A stretch of 64,000 bases of DNA, taken from the NCBI GenBank assembly GCA_050249955.1, contig JBFWPN010000014.1, forward strand, positions 1 through 64,000, given 5' to 3'. This DNA comes from CAVVIG01 sp050249955 (GTDB taxonomy: Bacteria; Acidobacteriota; Vicinamibacteria; Vicinamibacterales; CAVVIG01). Every line of letters begins with the position of its first letter. Within the stretch, counting starts at the first letter, position 1. Under the pieces are notes generated by a model. The model was not told where the DNA came from and ran no database searches. It worked only from the letters and a program-made list of their open reading frames with translations. Below, one piece after another: positions 55,306 to 63,834 of the stretch. A program made the translations under genes and the position numbers.

Positions 55306-55403
55306 GAGCGTCCGACGCTACGCACGAAACCCCGGGCGCCGTCACGTTCGCCTACCCAGACAGAACGTGCCAAACGGAATCTCGTACGTAGCGTCCGACG
55401 CTC
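55306..55403. repeat. Nested inverted repeats downstream of the topoisomerase gene
   Basis: GAGCGTCCGACGCTACGCAC (55306-55325) is nearly the inverse of 55384-55403, 18 of 20 positions. Within the 58-nt interval CACGTTC (55342-55348) pairs with GAACGTG. The core GCGTCCGACGC is itself nearly palindromic. No gene is seen in 55222-55418; this element occupies half of it. It could be a REP-like intergenic repeat or a terminator. Confidence 0.55.
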
Positions 55404-55418
55404 ACCCTGCGAACTGGC

Positions 55419-55931
55419 CTACCGCCCCTCCAGCCTCGCCAGCACCCCGGCGTTGTGCCGCGCAATCATCGCCATCCCCACGTTCGCGGCGATGGACGTG
55501 AGGATCGCGGCCACACGATGGTTGTCGTGCCACAGCGTCTCGGTGCCGATGACCGTGGCCACCGCCGCAGCCACCTTCACGCCGAGCATCACGCCGCTGT
55601 TGCCCGCCACCGGCTTCATCAGCGGGTTGCTCTCCTTGCCGCCCGCATCCAGCACGCGCATCGTGAGCATGCCGTCGTAGGCCTGGACGACCCCCGTCAC
55701 CGCATGCAGCGACGACAGCACCGCCCGCCGCGGGTCCCTGTCCGGCACCCGCACGATCGACGCCTCATCGTCTGCCACGGCCATCAGGCGAGCCAACCGG
55801 TCGGCCGACGGCAGCACCAGCCTGGGCGCGGCCTCCAGCGTCACGGCGCCCGGGTCTGCCGGGGCAGCCACGCCCGGCGCCGGGGCCATCAACGCTCCTG
55901 CGACCGCGACTACACACCACCACTTCCGCAT
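55419..55931 (-). CDS. Exported membrane protein of unknown function (DUF5658-like)
   Basis: A 170-residue protein with a signal peptide (about 1-22) and two C-terminal membrane helices. LHAVTGVVQAYDGMLTMRVLDAGGKESNPLMKPV is the recognisable part and resembles DUF5658 proteins (D-x-x-LT, E-x-NP). Then come VMLGVKVAAAVATVIGTETLW and VAAILTSIAANVGMAMIARHN. Function unknown. ATG at 55931 gives a proper signal peptide; the open frame upstream does not. Confidence 0.75.
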   Translation of the reverse strand: MRKWWCVVAVAGALMAPAPGVAAPADPGAVTLEAAPRLVLPSADRLARLMAVADDEASIVRVPDRDPRRAVLSSLHAVTGVVQAYDGMLTMRVLDAGGKESNPLMKPVAGNSGVMLGVKVAAAVATVIGTETLWHDNHRVAAILTSIAANVGMAMIARHNAGVLARLEGR

Positions 55932-56314
55932 GAACGCTCCGGGGGGAGAACGGCGCACGAAGGCGCCGGGCGTCACGCCTGCCTGATAGCGAGGTTCATG
56001 CCCGGGCCGCCGGTGCCGGGACCTGCGAAAATGCTGGGCTTTTCGGCGATTGTGGGACCGGACCGCCCGCCTGACCGTGCAGTCCTTACGCTCGGGGCGT
56101 GTAACTTACGCACCAGTCGCCCCCCGGAACGCAGAAAAACCCACTTGACAGGACGCGCCGGCTCTCGTTCAGGTTAGAATCAAGGTGCCCCGGTGAAGGG
56201 CCCCGGCGCTACGACCGCTGCGCACGTTTGCTGGATTCCCAGCGGCTGACGGTCGGCCCCGGCCCGCAGCACCCTGCTGCCATACGGGCGCACACATCCA
56301 TCAAAGGATCCGTT
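55932..56314. promoter_or_regulatory. Divergent intergenic region with candidate promoter for the NYN gene
   Basis: No gene is visible in these 383 bp. TTGACA occurs at 56143-56148 and TTAGAAT at 56172-56178. The spacing (23 bp) is too long for a standard pair, so one box may pair with an unseen partner. A GGGCCCCGGCGC-rich hairpin segment lies at about 56190-56210. The AAAGGAT before the TTG start of the NYN gene is a fair ribosome-binding site. Confidence 0.35.
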
Positions 56315-57871
56315 TTGCCTCATCAGGAACGTACCAACATTGCGGTCTTCATCGATTTCGACAACATCGAGATCGGCGTCAAGACCACGCTCGGCGAGCA
56401 CTTCGACATCAGCATCATCCTCGAGGCGCTCAAGGAGCGCGGCGAAGTGGTGACGAAGATTGCCTACGCCGACTGGACCCGCGCCGGCGAATACAGCCGC
56501 GCGCTCACGCAGCACGCCATCCGCCTCGTGCAGCGCAACCTCACGCCGGGGGGCGACAAGAACGGCGCGGACATCAATCTCGCGCTCGACGCGCTCGAGA
56601 TGGCGTTCACCCACCCCCACATCAACGCCTACGTCATCGTCGGCGGCGACAGCGACTTCCTGTCGCTGGTCGAGAAGCTGAAGCAGTACGACAAGAAGGT
56701 GTTCGTCGTGGGCGGACGCTCCTTCACGAGCGTCATCCTCCAGCGCAACTGCCACGAGTTCATCGCCTACGAGAACCTGATGCGCCGGCCTTCGTCGTCG
56801 CCCCGCAGCGGCCGGACGAACCAGCCCGCCGCGCCCCAGGGCACGCAGACGCTGCCGGTGTCGCAGGCGATTCCGATCGTGCGCCGGGCCATCAAGATCC
56901 TGGCGGACCGCGAAGTGTCGCCGCAGACCGGGCTGCTCAAGAGCACGCTGCTGCAGCTCGACTCCACGTTCTCGGAACGCAGCTACGGCGCCTCGTCGTT
57001 CCTCGACTTCGTCGAGAAGCTGTCGCAAGCGGGCGTGGTCACGCTGAAGCACTCGGGCCGCAGCGTCATGGTGGAACTGAACCCCGCGTTCGCCGAGGAA
57101 GGCGAGGCACCGAAGGTGCGCGGCGAGGGTGAAGCCGGCGAGACCGCCGACAACGTGGTGGCGTTCCGGCCGGCTGGCGAGCCCGTGGCCGACGCTGGCG
57201 CGCCGGCGCCCGCCCCGGCAGCCGAACAGCCGTCGCGGCTCGGCGACAACGCGGACGGCGTCCGCGCCGCGTCACAACTCCTGGCGGGTGCTACCAATGC
57301 CCGCTGGCCGATGTACCTCCGCAACGTGAAGCAGATCCTGCGCGCGGGGAACCTCGACGAACGCCGCTACGGGTTCGGCGGCCTGATGGATCTCCTCAAG
57401 GCCTGCCAGCGCGACGGACTCGTGCGCATCGAGCGCGACCGCCGCGGTGGTCTCCGCGTCTTCCAGGGTCCGAACATGGCCCGGCCCGCGAACGTGCCGC
57501 AGCCCGAGCCCGAAGAGGTGAACGGCAACGTCGCCGATCCGGACGCGCCCCAGGCCGAACTGGCCGACGACGTGCCGCCGGTGCAGGTGGTGGTGACCGA
57601 CGATGTCGAACCGGACGTGATCGAGATCGAGCCGGTCTCGGTCGTGGACACGACGGCCGAACTGCTGGGCCGTGCCAAGCCTCGTGCACCCCGTCAGCGC
57701 GCAGGTCGTACGGGCGTGGCGGCAGCCCCGGCCACTCCGGCGGCTCCCCGGAGCCGCGCGGGTGCGAAGAAGACGGCCGGCGCCAAGAAGAGCGCGGGCG
57801 CGAAGAAAAGCTCCTCGCGCTCGAAGAAGCCGCCGGTCGATCGCGACGACGAGAACTTCGGCAACCGCTAG
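56315..57871 (+). CDS. NYN-domain ribonuclease with two OST-HTH/LOTUS-like domains
   Basis: A 518-residue protein. The N-terminal NYN (PIN-like) nuclease domain (residues 1-150) has the acidic residues VFIDFDNIEIG, DKNGADINLALDAL and VGGDSDFLSLVEKLK. Two winged-helix OST-HTH/LOTUS-like domains follow at about 190-255 (AIKILADREVSPQTGLLKSTLLQLDSTFSERSYGASSFLDFVEKL) and about 325-390 (VKQILRAGNLDERRYGFGGLMDLLKACQRDGLV). An acidic linker leads to a Lys/Ala/Ser-rich histone H1-like tail (AGAKKTAGAKKSAGAKKSSS). Start TTG at 56315, chosen for its AAAGGA site and homology. Likely an RNA-binding nuclease. Confidence 0.9.
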   Translation: MPHQERTNIAVFIDFDNIEIGVKTTLGEHFDISIILEALKERGEVVTKIAYADWTRAGEYSRALTQHAIRLVQRNLTPGGDKNGADINLALDALEMAFTHPHINAYVIVGGDSDFLSLVEKLKQYDKKVFVVGGRSFTSVILQRNCHEFIAYENLMRRPSSSPRSGRTNQPAAPQGTQTLPVSQAIPIVRRAIKILADREVSPQTGLLKSTLLQLDSTFSERSYGASSFLDFVEKLSQAGVVTLKHSGRSVMVELNPAFAEEGEAPKVRGEGEAGETADNVVAFRPAGEPVADAGAPAPAPAAEQPSRLGDNADGVRAASQLLAGATNARWPMYLRNVKQILRAGNLDERRYGFGGLMDLLKACQRDGLVRIERDRRGGLRVFQGPNMARPANVPQPEPEEVNGNVADPDAPQAELADDVPPVQVVVTDDVEPDVIEIEPVSVVDTTAELLGRAKPRAPRQRAGRTGVAAAPATPAAPRSRAGAKKTAGAKKSAGAKKSSSRSKKPPVDRDDENFGNR

Positions 57872-57880
57872 ATCCGGCAT

Positions 57881-57909
57881 CGACGCGGAGCCCTGAGGGC
57901 TCCGCGTCG
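57881..57909. terminator. Bidirectional hairpin between NYN and AraC genes
   Basis: CGACGCGGAGCCC-TGA-GGGCTCCGCGTCG, 13 perfect pairs, in the 41-bp convergent gap. No T-tract on either side. Confidence 0.7.
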
Positions 57910-57912
57910 GCG

Positions 57913-58725
57913 TCATCCCTTCCGCCCTCCGCTCGACCGCGTCTCTCGCGGCGACACCCCGAACATCTCCCTGAAGGCCGCGGTGAACGCGCTCTGGTTC
58001 GAGTAGCCCACGCGTGCCGCGACGTCAATCACACGGGCGCCAGGCTCGCTCACGAGCAGCTGGGCTCCACGCAGCAGGCGGGCGCGCCGCACGTACTGTT
58101 CCGGTGTGAGGCGGAGCTCCGCCACGAAACGGCGGCGCAACGTCCGCTCGCCCATGACCGCAGCACGCGCCAGGTCGCGGACGCTGACCGTCTCGAGATG
58201 CGCGAGCAGGTACTCCACCGCCGACGCGAGGGCGGGGTCGCGCGGACTCATCAGCAGTGGTGCGGCGTCCGGCCGGGCCTGCGCGGTGGTCAGCGCGAAG
58301 AGCACGTCGAAGAACTTGCGCGTCACCGCCCGTGGCAGGCGCGACGCATCGTCCAGGGCGGCGGTCGCCATCTGCCTGATGAGCGGCGTCACGGCAATCG
58401 CGGTCGCATGGGGCGCCGGCGACCTGTACCGCGAGGGAGAGAAGAACACCGACATCGACCCGTGGGCGCTCATGGTGGTCGCGTGACGACAGCCGGCGGG
58501 CACCCAGAGGCCCACCGAGGCATCGCACATGTGGAGCCGCTCCCTGGTCTCGACCCAGAAGGAGCCGGCGCCGGCCAGCAGCAGCTGATGGCGGGAGTGC
58601 GCGTGCATCGCGTACCGGACATGACGTGCACCGTCCGCCAGTGCGAAGGCCGAGAGCAGCGGCCGCTCGATCCCGAGTCGGGCGATGGACGCGCGGGTCT
58701 GTCCTGTCGAGAGCCTGGTGATCAT
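57913..58725 (-). CDS. AraC-family transcriptional regulator
   Basis: A 270-residue regulator. The N-terminal cupin-like ligand domain is about 10-110 (HVRYAMHAHSRHQLLLAGAGSFWVETRERLH, VPAGCRH). The C-terminal AraC DNA-binding domain is about 165-262 (ASAVEYLLAHLETVSVRDLARAAVMGERTLRRRFV, then VIDVAARVGYSNQSAFTAAFREMFGVSPRE). It is divergent from a methyltransferase gene with 72 bp between starts, so it may control that gene. The signal molecule is unknown. Confidence 0.92.
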   Translation of the reverse strand: MITRLSTGQTRASIARLGIERPLLSAFALADGARHVRYAMHAHSRHQLLLAGAGSFWVETRERLHMCDASVGLWVPAGCRHATTMSAHGSMSVFFSPSRYRSPAPHATAIAVTPLIRQMATAALDDASRLPRAVTRKFFDVLFALTTAQARPDAAPLLMSPRDPALASAVEYLLAHLETVSVRDLARAAVMGERTLRRRFVAELRLTPEQYVRRARLLRGAQLLVSEPGARVIDVAARVGYSNQSAFTAAFREMFGVSPRETRSSGGRKG

Positions 58726-58797
58726 CTGGCCGATATGCCACAAACTATGGCCGATTGTCGTGAGACCTACAAGGAGGGTCCGCGGCACACTCCCGGC

Positions 58798-59571
58798 ATG
58801 ACGACCCACAACGACACCGTCATCCGCCAGTTCTCGCTGCAGTCCGACGCCTTCAGCCGCTGCCCCGCGCACGCGGATTCCAAGACCGTGGACGTCTTCG
58901 CCGAGCTCGGCCACTTCGCGCCGACCGACCGGCTGATCGATTCGGGCTGCGGCCCAGGAATCGTCAGTGAGGCCCTGGCGCGTCGGGTGGGCCACGTGCA
59001 GGGCATCGACCTGACCCCGGCGATGATTGCGCTCGCCGGGCAGCGCACCGCGGCAGCGGGCCTGGCCAACGTTGCGTTCCGTGTCGGAGACATGTCGGCG
59101 CTGCCGTTCGAGGATGGGGCGTTCGACGGGGCGGTGACGCGCTACACGGTGCACCACCTCGACGCGCCGGTGCGTGCGCTTCAGGAGATGGTGCGCGTGA
59201 CGCGGCCGCACGGACGGATCGTGGCCCTCGACGCCGTGCCGCAGGCGTCGCGGCGTGAGGCGTACGACGCGTTCGAGCGGCGCCGCGATCCGTCGCACAC
59301 CACCGCACTGACCGTGGAGGAGTGGCTGGCCATGGGCGAGGCACTGGACCTCGGACCGGCCACGGTCGAACGCTTCAGCCTGCGGATGGACGTGCGCGAC
59401 CTCCTGGGGCACGCATTCCCAGACGGGGACGACCGCCAGGCGCTCGAGCGGACCCTCCGCGACGATGTCGGGACCAACGCCATCGGGATGAGCGCGGCGG
59501 AGGAGGATGGCGTGCTCGTCGTGTACTTCCCGCTGGCCGCGTTCGCGTGGCGCCGGCCTACGGCCGCCTGA
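58798..59571 (+). CDS. SAM-dependent methyltransferase (UbiE/Methyltransf_11 type)
   Basis: A 257-residue class I methyltransferase: motif I LIDSGCGPGIVSEALARR, acidic loop VQGIDLTPAMIALAG, VRVGDMSALPFEDGAFDGAVTRYTVHHLD and MVRVTRPHGRIVALD. The usual motif I acidic residue (DxGxGxG) is kept as DSGCGPG. The layout fits ubiquinone/menaquinone-type and other small-molecule methyltransferases. Divergent from the AraC regulator. Its 3' end overlaps the convergent amidohydrolase gene by 14 nt. Confidence 0.87.
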   Translation: MTTHNDTVIRQFSLQSDAFSRCPAHADSKTVDVFAELGHFAPTDRLIDSGCGPGIVSEALARRVGHVQGIDLTPAMIALAGQRTAAAGLANVAFRVGDMSALPFEDGAFDGAVTRYTVHHLDAPVRALQEMVRVTRPHGRIVALDAVPQASRREAYDAFERRRDPSHTTALTVEEWLAMGEALDLGPATVERFSLRMDVRDLLGHAFPDGDDRQALERTLRDDVGTNAIGMSAAEEDGVLVVYFPLAAFAWRRPTAA

Positions 59572-60847
59572 ACACGCTTCCGGCCTTCATCACGAACCGG
59601 ACATTCCGCAGCGCGCGGATGTCGCGTGTGGGATCGCCGTCCACGGCGATGAGGTCGGCAAGGAGGCCGGCCTTCACCTGTCCAAGCTCCGGGTCGAGAT
59701 GCAGCACGCGCGCGGCGGTCGACGTGGCGCTCTTCACGGCGTCGAGCGCTGGCATCCCGTAGTCCACCATCATCTCGATCTCGCGCGCATTGTCGCCGTG
59801 CGGGAAGACGCCGACGTCGCTGCCGGCCAGGATCGTGACGCCGGCGTCGAGCGCGGCCTTGAACGTGGCGCGCTTCCTCACGATGCGATCCGGTTCGGGC
59901 TGCTGGCCCTTCCTCCAGCCGGCGTACTGCGCGGTGGCATCGCCCGCCGCGAGCGTGGGGCACAGCGCCACGTGGCGCTCGGCCATCAGCCTGAACACCT
60001 CGGGCGTGCCTTCGTCGCCATGCTCGATCGTCTCGGCTCCGGCCAGCACGGCGCGCGTCATGCCCTCGGGCGTGCTCGCGTGCACCGACACCGGCACGCC
60101 GGCGCTCCGTGCGGTGGCCACGGCGAGGGTCATCTCCTCCTGCGAGAAGGTGGGATGCGCGCCTGGCAGCGGTCCCCAGCGGTAGTCGCCGTACAGCTTC
60201 ACCCAGTCGGCTCCGTGGCCGATCTGGTCGCGCACCGCCCGGATCAGACCATCGACGCCGTCGGCCTCTTCCGCCCCCTGTGGCACGCGCCACTCGAGCG
60301 CAAACCCCTTCGGCGCGTAGCTGCCGGTGGCCACGATGGCGCGTGTGGCCACGCGCATGCGGGGCCCCGGCACGATGCCCTGCTCCACCGCCTGCTTCAG
60401 CTCGACGTCGGCGTACCCGGCACCCTCGGTGCCGAGGTCGCGAATGGTGGTGAACCCCGCCTCCAGGGTGGCTCGCAGGTGGTTCACGGCTCGCGCGGCG
60501 CGCAGCGCAAGCCCTTCGCGCAGCACCTGGTTGTCCCACGAGGTCTCGTTGTACGCGTGCAGCAGCACGTGCGAGTGCCCCTCAATCAGCCCGGGCATGA
60601 GTGTGGTGCCGGGCAGATCGACCGTGGTGGCCCCGGCGAACGTCAGCGACGCCACGGGACCGACGGCCTCGATGCGGTTGCCGCGGACGCGCACGCCCCA
60701 CGCCTCGTGCATGTCGACCCCGTCGAACACACGGGCAGGACGCAGGATGGTCACCGCCTGTGCCGGCAGGGCGTTCTGCTGCGTCTGAACGACCGCTCCG
60801 GCCGCGACGCAGGCGAGCAGCACTCCGGCCGCGAACGTCTTCCTCAC
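59558..60847 (-). CDS. Exported amidohydrolase (imidazolonepropionase-like)
   Basis: A 429-residue metal-dependent hydrolase with a signal peptide (MRKTFAAGVLLACVAAGAVVQTQ). Amidohydrolase motifs are GLIEGHSHVLLH (HxH), VWVKLY-like DWVKLYGDY with the bridging Lys, VHAS and EHGD (His ligands), and GSDVGVFPHG (Asp). This is the peptidase/prolidase-like and imidazolonepropionase-like group common in Acidobacteriota. The substrate (a dipeptide, lactone or cyclic amide) cannot be told. Sixteen nt downstream of the phosphodiesterase gene on the same strand, so probably in one operon. Confidence 0.88.
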   Translation of the reverse strand: MRKTFAAGVLLACVAAGAVVQTQQNALPAQAVTILRPARVFDGVDMHEAWGVRVRGNRIEAVGPVASLTFAGATTVDLPGTTLMPGLIEGHSHVLLHAYNETSWDNQVLREGLALRAARAVNHLRATLEAGFTTIRDLGTEGAGYADVELKQAVEQGIVPGPRMRVATRAIVATGSYAPKGFALEWRVPQGAEEADGVDGLIRAVRDQIGHGADWVKLYGDYRWGPLPGAHPTFSQEEMTLAVATARSAGVPVSVHASTPEGMTRAVLAGAETIEHGDEGTPEVFRLMAERHVALCPTLAAGDATAQYAGWRKGQQPEPDRIVRKRATFKAALDAGVTILAGSDVGVFPHGDNAREIEMMVDYGMPALDAVKSATSTAARVLHLDPELGQVKAGLLADLIAVDGDPTRDIRALRNVRFVMKAGSVFRRP

Positions 60848-60863
60848 GTGGTACCTCCGTGCC

Positions 60864-62267
60864 TCACTTCGGCGGTGCCAGCAGGCCGTTCATCTCCACG
60901 CCGTCCGTCTCGGGCATCTCGAACCCGAGCAGACGCGCAATGGTCGGCGCAATGTCGATCTGGCGCGCGAACGGCACCTCGACGCCGGCCTTCACGCCCG
61001 CGCCCGCGACGATCAGCCCGGTGTGGAGCTGCGGGTTGCTGGGCAGGTATCCGTGTTGGCCGCGACGCGCGGTGCTCGGCGCCACGAACGTGCTGCCGTC
61101 GACCGTGGGCTGCACGGAGTAGCCTTCAACCGGCTCGAGGGCGATCAGCGCGTCAGGGTCGGCATGGAGCGCATCCATCTCGGCCCGCGAAATCACGCGG
61201 AACAGCCCCGCGTAGCGCCCCCGCGACAGTTCGGTGAAGGTCCGGACGACCAGGTCGGCCGTGGCCCTGTCGGATTTGTCCTTCAGCTTGATGGCGAACC
61301 CGTGGGTCTGCGCCTTCCAGTCGGTGACCTGTCCGCGCGCATCGGTCGACAGCAGCCCCAGGCTCCGCAGCACCACGTTCGGCTGGAACTGCGAATGGAC
61401 CTTGTAGAACCCATGGTCGCCAGTCACCACGACCGCCGTGCGCTGACGGATGCCCGCCTCGTCCACGGCCTTCAGGATCTCCGCGACGTGACGATCCAGG
61501 TTCACGAACGCTGCGCGGGCCTCGGGCGAGCGCGGGCCGTGGTTGTGCTGCGCTTCGTCGGTCCGCATCAGGTGGATCGCGATCAGGTTCGGCTTCACGG
61601 TCCGGATGATGTGGGTCGCCATCGCCGTGGCGAACCGGTCGCGCTTGACCGGGTCGAGGTTGTCACGCGGGCCGAACCCGCCGAGCTGCGCCACGACCGC
61701 ATCCACGAGGCCTGGCGTGGACTCCCTGCGGGCGAGGTCGAGCCACGTACTGTCGCGGGGTGCCTGGTTGCTCTCCGGGTACAGCGTGCGCATCTTCGCG
61801 CCCACCGACACCGGCCACGACACGCCTGCCGTGGACAGCCCGCGGGCTTCGGCGAGGTCCCAGATGGCCGGCGCTTTCATGAGCCGGTTCTCGAAGTACC
61901 AGCTCGTGGCGCTGGTGGCGGGATCGAGTTGCGTGTTCTGGTAGACGCCGTGCCGTGCCGGGTGTACGCCGGTGACGATCGAGGTATGCCCCGGGTACGT
62001 CATGGAGGGGTACTGCACCTCCACCGCGGCCGCCCAGCTCCCGGCGTCCTTGAGCGCCCGGAGCGTCGGCAGGTCGGCGCCGAAGCGCGCCGGGTCCATG
62101 TAGGTGGACGGGTCGAACCCGTCGAGCGAGATCAGCACGACATGATCGGCGGGCCGCGCCGGCTGCGCCGAGGGCACCGCCACTCCGGACGCTGCAACGA
62201 CGAGCGCCACCGCACCGGTGATGATCTGCTTCAGGAACCGCCGTCGATGCACGGACACCTCGGACAT
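60864..62267 (-). CDS. Exported type I phosphodiesterase/nucleotide pyrophosphatase-like enzyme
   Basis: A 467-residue alkaline phosphatase superfamily enzyme with a twin-arginine-like signal (HRRRFLKQIITGAVALVVAASG). Metal ligands and nucleophile: VVLISLDGFDP (Asp), YPSMTYPGHTSIVTG (Thr nucleophile), TDEAQHNHGP (Asp and His) and VVTGDHGFYKVH (Asp-His), then HGYLP. Related to NPP enzymes and PglZ-like phosphodiesterases. It probably cleaves phosphodiesters or sugar-phosphates outside the cytoplasm. It follows the PhoD gene by 11 nt. Confidence 0.9.
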   Translation of the reverse strand: MSEVSVHRRRFLKQIITGAVALVVAASGVAVPSAQPARPADHVVLISLDGFDPSTYMDPARFGADLPTLRALKDAGSWAAAVEVQYPSMTYPGHTSIVTGVHPARHGVYQNTQLDPATSATSWYFENRLMKAPAIWDLAEARGLSTAGVSWPVSVGAKMRTLYPESNQAPRDSTWLDLARRESTPGLVDAVVAQLGGFGPRDNLDPVKRDRFATAMATHIIRTVKPNLIAIHLMRTDEAQHNHGPRSPEARAAFVNLDRHVAEILKAVDEAGIRQRTAVVVTGDHGFYKVHSQFQPNVVLRSLGLLSTDARGQVTDWKAQTHGFAIKLKDKSDRATADLVVRTFTELSRGRYAGLFRVISRAEMDALHADPDALIALEPVEGYSVQPTVDGSTFVAPSTARRGQHGYLPSNPQLHTGLIVAGAGVKAGVEVPFARQIDIAPTIARLLGFEMPETDGVEMNGLLAPPK

Positions 62268-62278
62268 CGGACTCACGC

Positions 62279-63829
62279 TCAGGAAACGGGGGTCAGCTCG
62301 TTCGTGTAGATCGCGGCACCCGAGAGGTTGTGCAGGCGCACGGTCATGACCCGGCTCCTGGCATCCACATTCAGCGTGCCGTAGAACTGCAGGCCCTCGC
62401 TCGGGGGGCGATTGGGCTTCAGGTCCTTCGGGACGCCGGAAAAGCGAAGCTCGGGGCCGAACGTGGGATCGAGCTCGCCCGGAGCGAACGTGCCGGCGTG
62501 GGCCGGGCCTGCCACGAACTCCCAGAAGGGATCGAACTCCTTGAAGGCAGCGCGGTCCGGGTGGAAATGGTGTGCCGCGCAGTAGTGGACATCGGCGGTG
62601 ATCCACACCACGTTACGGATGCGCCGCTCCTTGATGAACCGGAGCAGGCCGGCAATCTCGAGCTCTCGACCCAGCGGTCGCCCCGGATCGCCATTCGCCA
62701 CAGCCTCATGCTGGCCCGGTGCGTGCGCCACGACGACGGAGAGCGGCATGTCGGCCGCGATCACCTTCCAGGTGGCTTTCGACGCGAGCAGCCGCTGCTG
62801 CAGCCACTGCACCTGCTCCCTTCCCATGAAGGCCGACTCGGGTCCGAGCGCCGGCTGCACGTTGTCGGAGTTCGCGCCGCGGTACTGCCGCATGTCCAGC
62901 GCGAACATCTCCACCAGCGGCCCGTACGCCACGCTGCGATACACGCGGCCTGAGCCGTCGGCCTCCAGGGGAATCGGGTAATGCTCGAGGAACGCGCGCC
63001 TGGCACGTTCGGCCAGCACGCGGATGCGCTTCTCGGTGTAGCGCTGGTCGCCGGGAATCTCCTGCTGCGGAAACCAGTTGTCGCGCACCTCGTGGTCGTC
63101 CCACAAGGTGACCTGCGGCACTTCGGCAGCGAACCGCCGGTAGTGCGCATCGAGGCGGTTGTACAGGTGAGCGCCCCGATACTCGTCCAGCGTCTCGGCC
63201 ACCGTCGCCTTTGCCGGCGTCACCAGGTTGCGCCAGAGCGTCCCATCGTCCAGTGTCACTGTCTCCTGCAGCGGCTGGTCGGCGTAGATGGTGTCACCCA
63301 GGTTGATGAACACGTCGGGTGCGGCCTGCCGCATGGTCTCGAACAGGCGCATGCCTCCGCGCGCCTCGTCGATGCCCCAGCCCTGCCCCACCGTGTCGGC
63401 CGACCAGGCCAGCGTCACGTTGGCGGGTCGGGTCGAGGCGGTGCGGAAGAACCCGCCAACCGGCTGGCCCACGATGCGGCTGTTCGACGCGTCCTCGAAC
63501 GACACCCGGTAGAACACCTGCTGGCCGGGCGGCAGCCCGCGCAGCGCTGCGCGGGCCGTCAATCCCGTCTCGGGCGTCGCGAGCGAGCCGCGCACGCGCT
63601 GCACGCGACTGAATCGCTCGGTCGTCGAGTACTCGACGATCATGCGCGACGGCCGGTCGGCGTGCGCCCACACCAGCGCACGGTCGACGCCGACGTCGCC
63701 CGAGGCGACGCCGTAGTCGACGACCGGCATGGACGACTGCGCGCGGACGATCGCTGGCGCGTGGCCAAACGCGCCGGTGGCGGCGGCGCCGAGCAACTGA
63801 AGGAACTGGCGGCGTGACGATGTGGTCAC
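62279..63829 (-). CDS. phoD: PhoD-like alkaline phosphatase/phosphodiesterase
   Basis: A 516-residue PhoD enzyme with a Tat signal (TTSSRRQFLQLLGAAATGAFG). A fibronectin-like N-terminal domain (about 35-130) precedes the metallophosphatase core: LAWSADTVGQ, FINLGDTIYAD, LWDDHEVRDNW and WITADVHYCAAHHFHP. PhoD acts on phosphodiesters and teichoic-acid-like polymers using Ca2+ and Fe3+. Gene order phoD, phosphodiesterase, amidohydrolase on one strand suggests an exported degradation unit, downstream of a TonB-dependent receptor. Confidence 0.93.
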   Translation of the reverse strand: MTTSSRRQFLQLLGAAATGAFGHAPAIVRAQSSMPVVDYGVASGDVGVDRALVWAHADRPSRMIVEYSTTERFSRVQRVRGSLATPETGLTARAALRGLPPGQQVFYRVSFEDASNSRIVGQPVGGFFRTASTRPANVTLAWSADTVGQGWGIDEARGGMRLFETMRQAAPDVFINLGDTIYADQPLQETVTLDDGTLWRNLVTPAKATVAETLDEYRGAHLYNRLDAHYRRFAAEVPQVTLWDDHEVRDNWFPQQEIPGDQRYTEKRIRVLAERARRAFLEHYPIPLEADGSGRVYRSVAYGPLVEMFALDMRQYRGANSDNVQPALGPESAFMGREQVQWLQQRLLASKATWKVIAADMPLSVVVAHAPGQHEAVANGDPGRPLGRELEIAGLLRFIKERRIRNVVWITADVHYCAAHHFHPDRAAFKEFDPFWEFVAGPAHAGTFAPGELDPTFGPELRFSGVPKDLKPNRPPSEGLQFYGTLNVDARSRVMTVRLHNLSGAAIYTNELTPVS

Positions 63830-63834
63830 GGATC

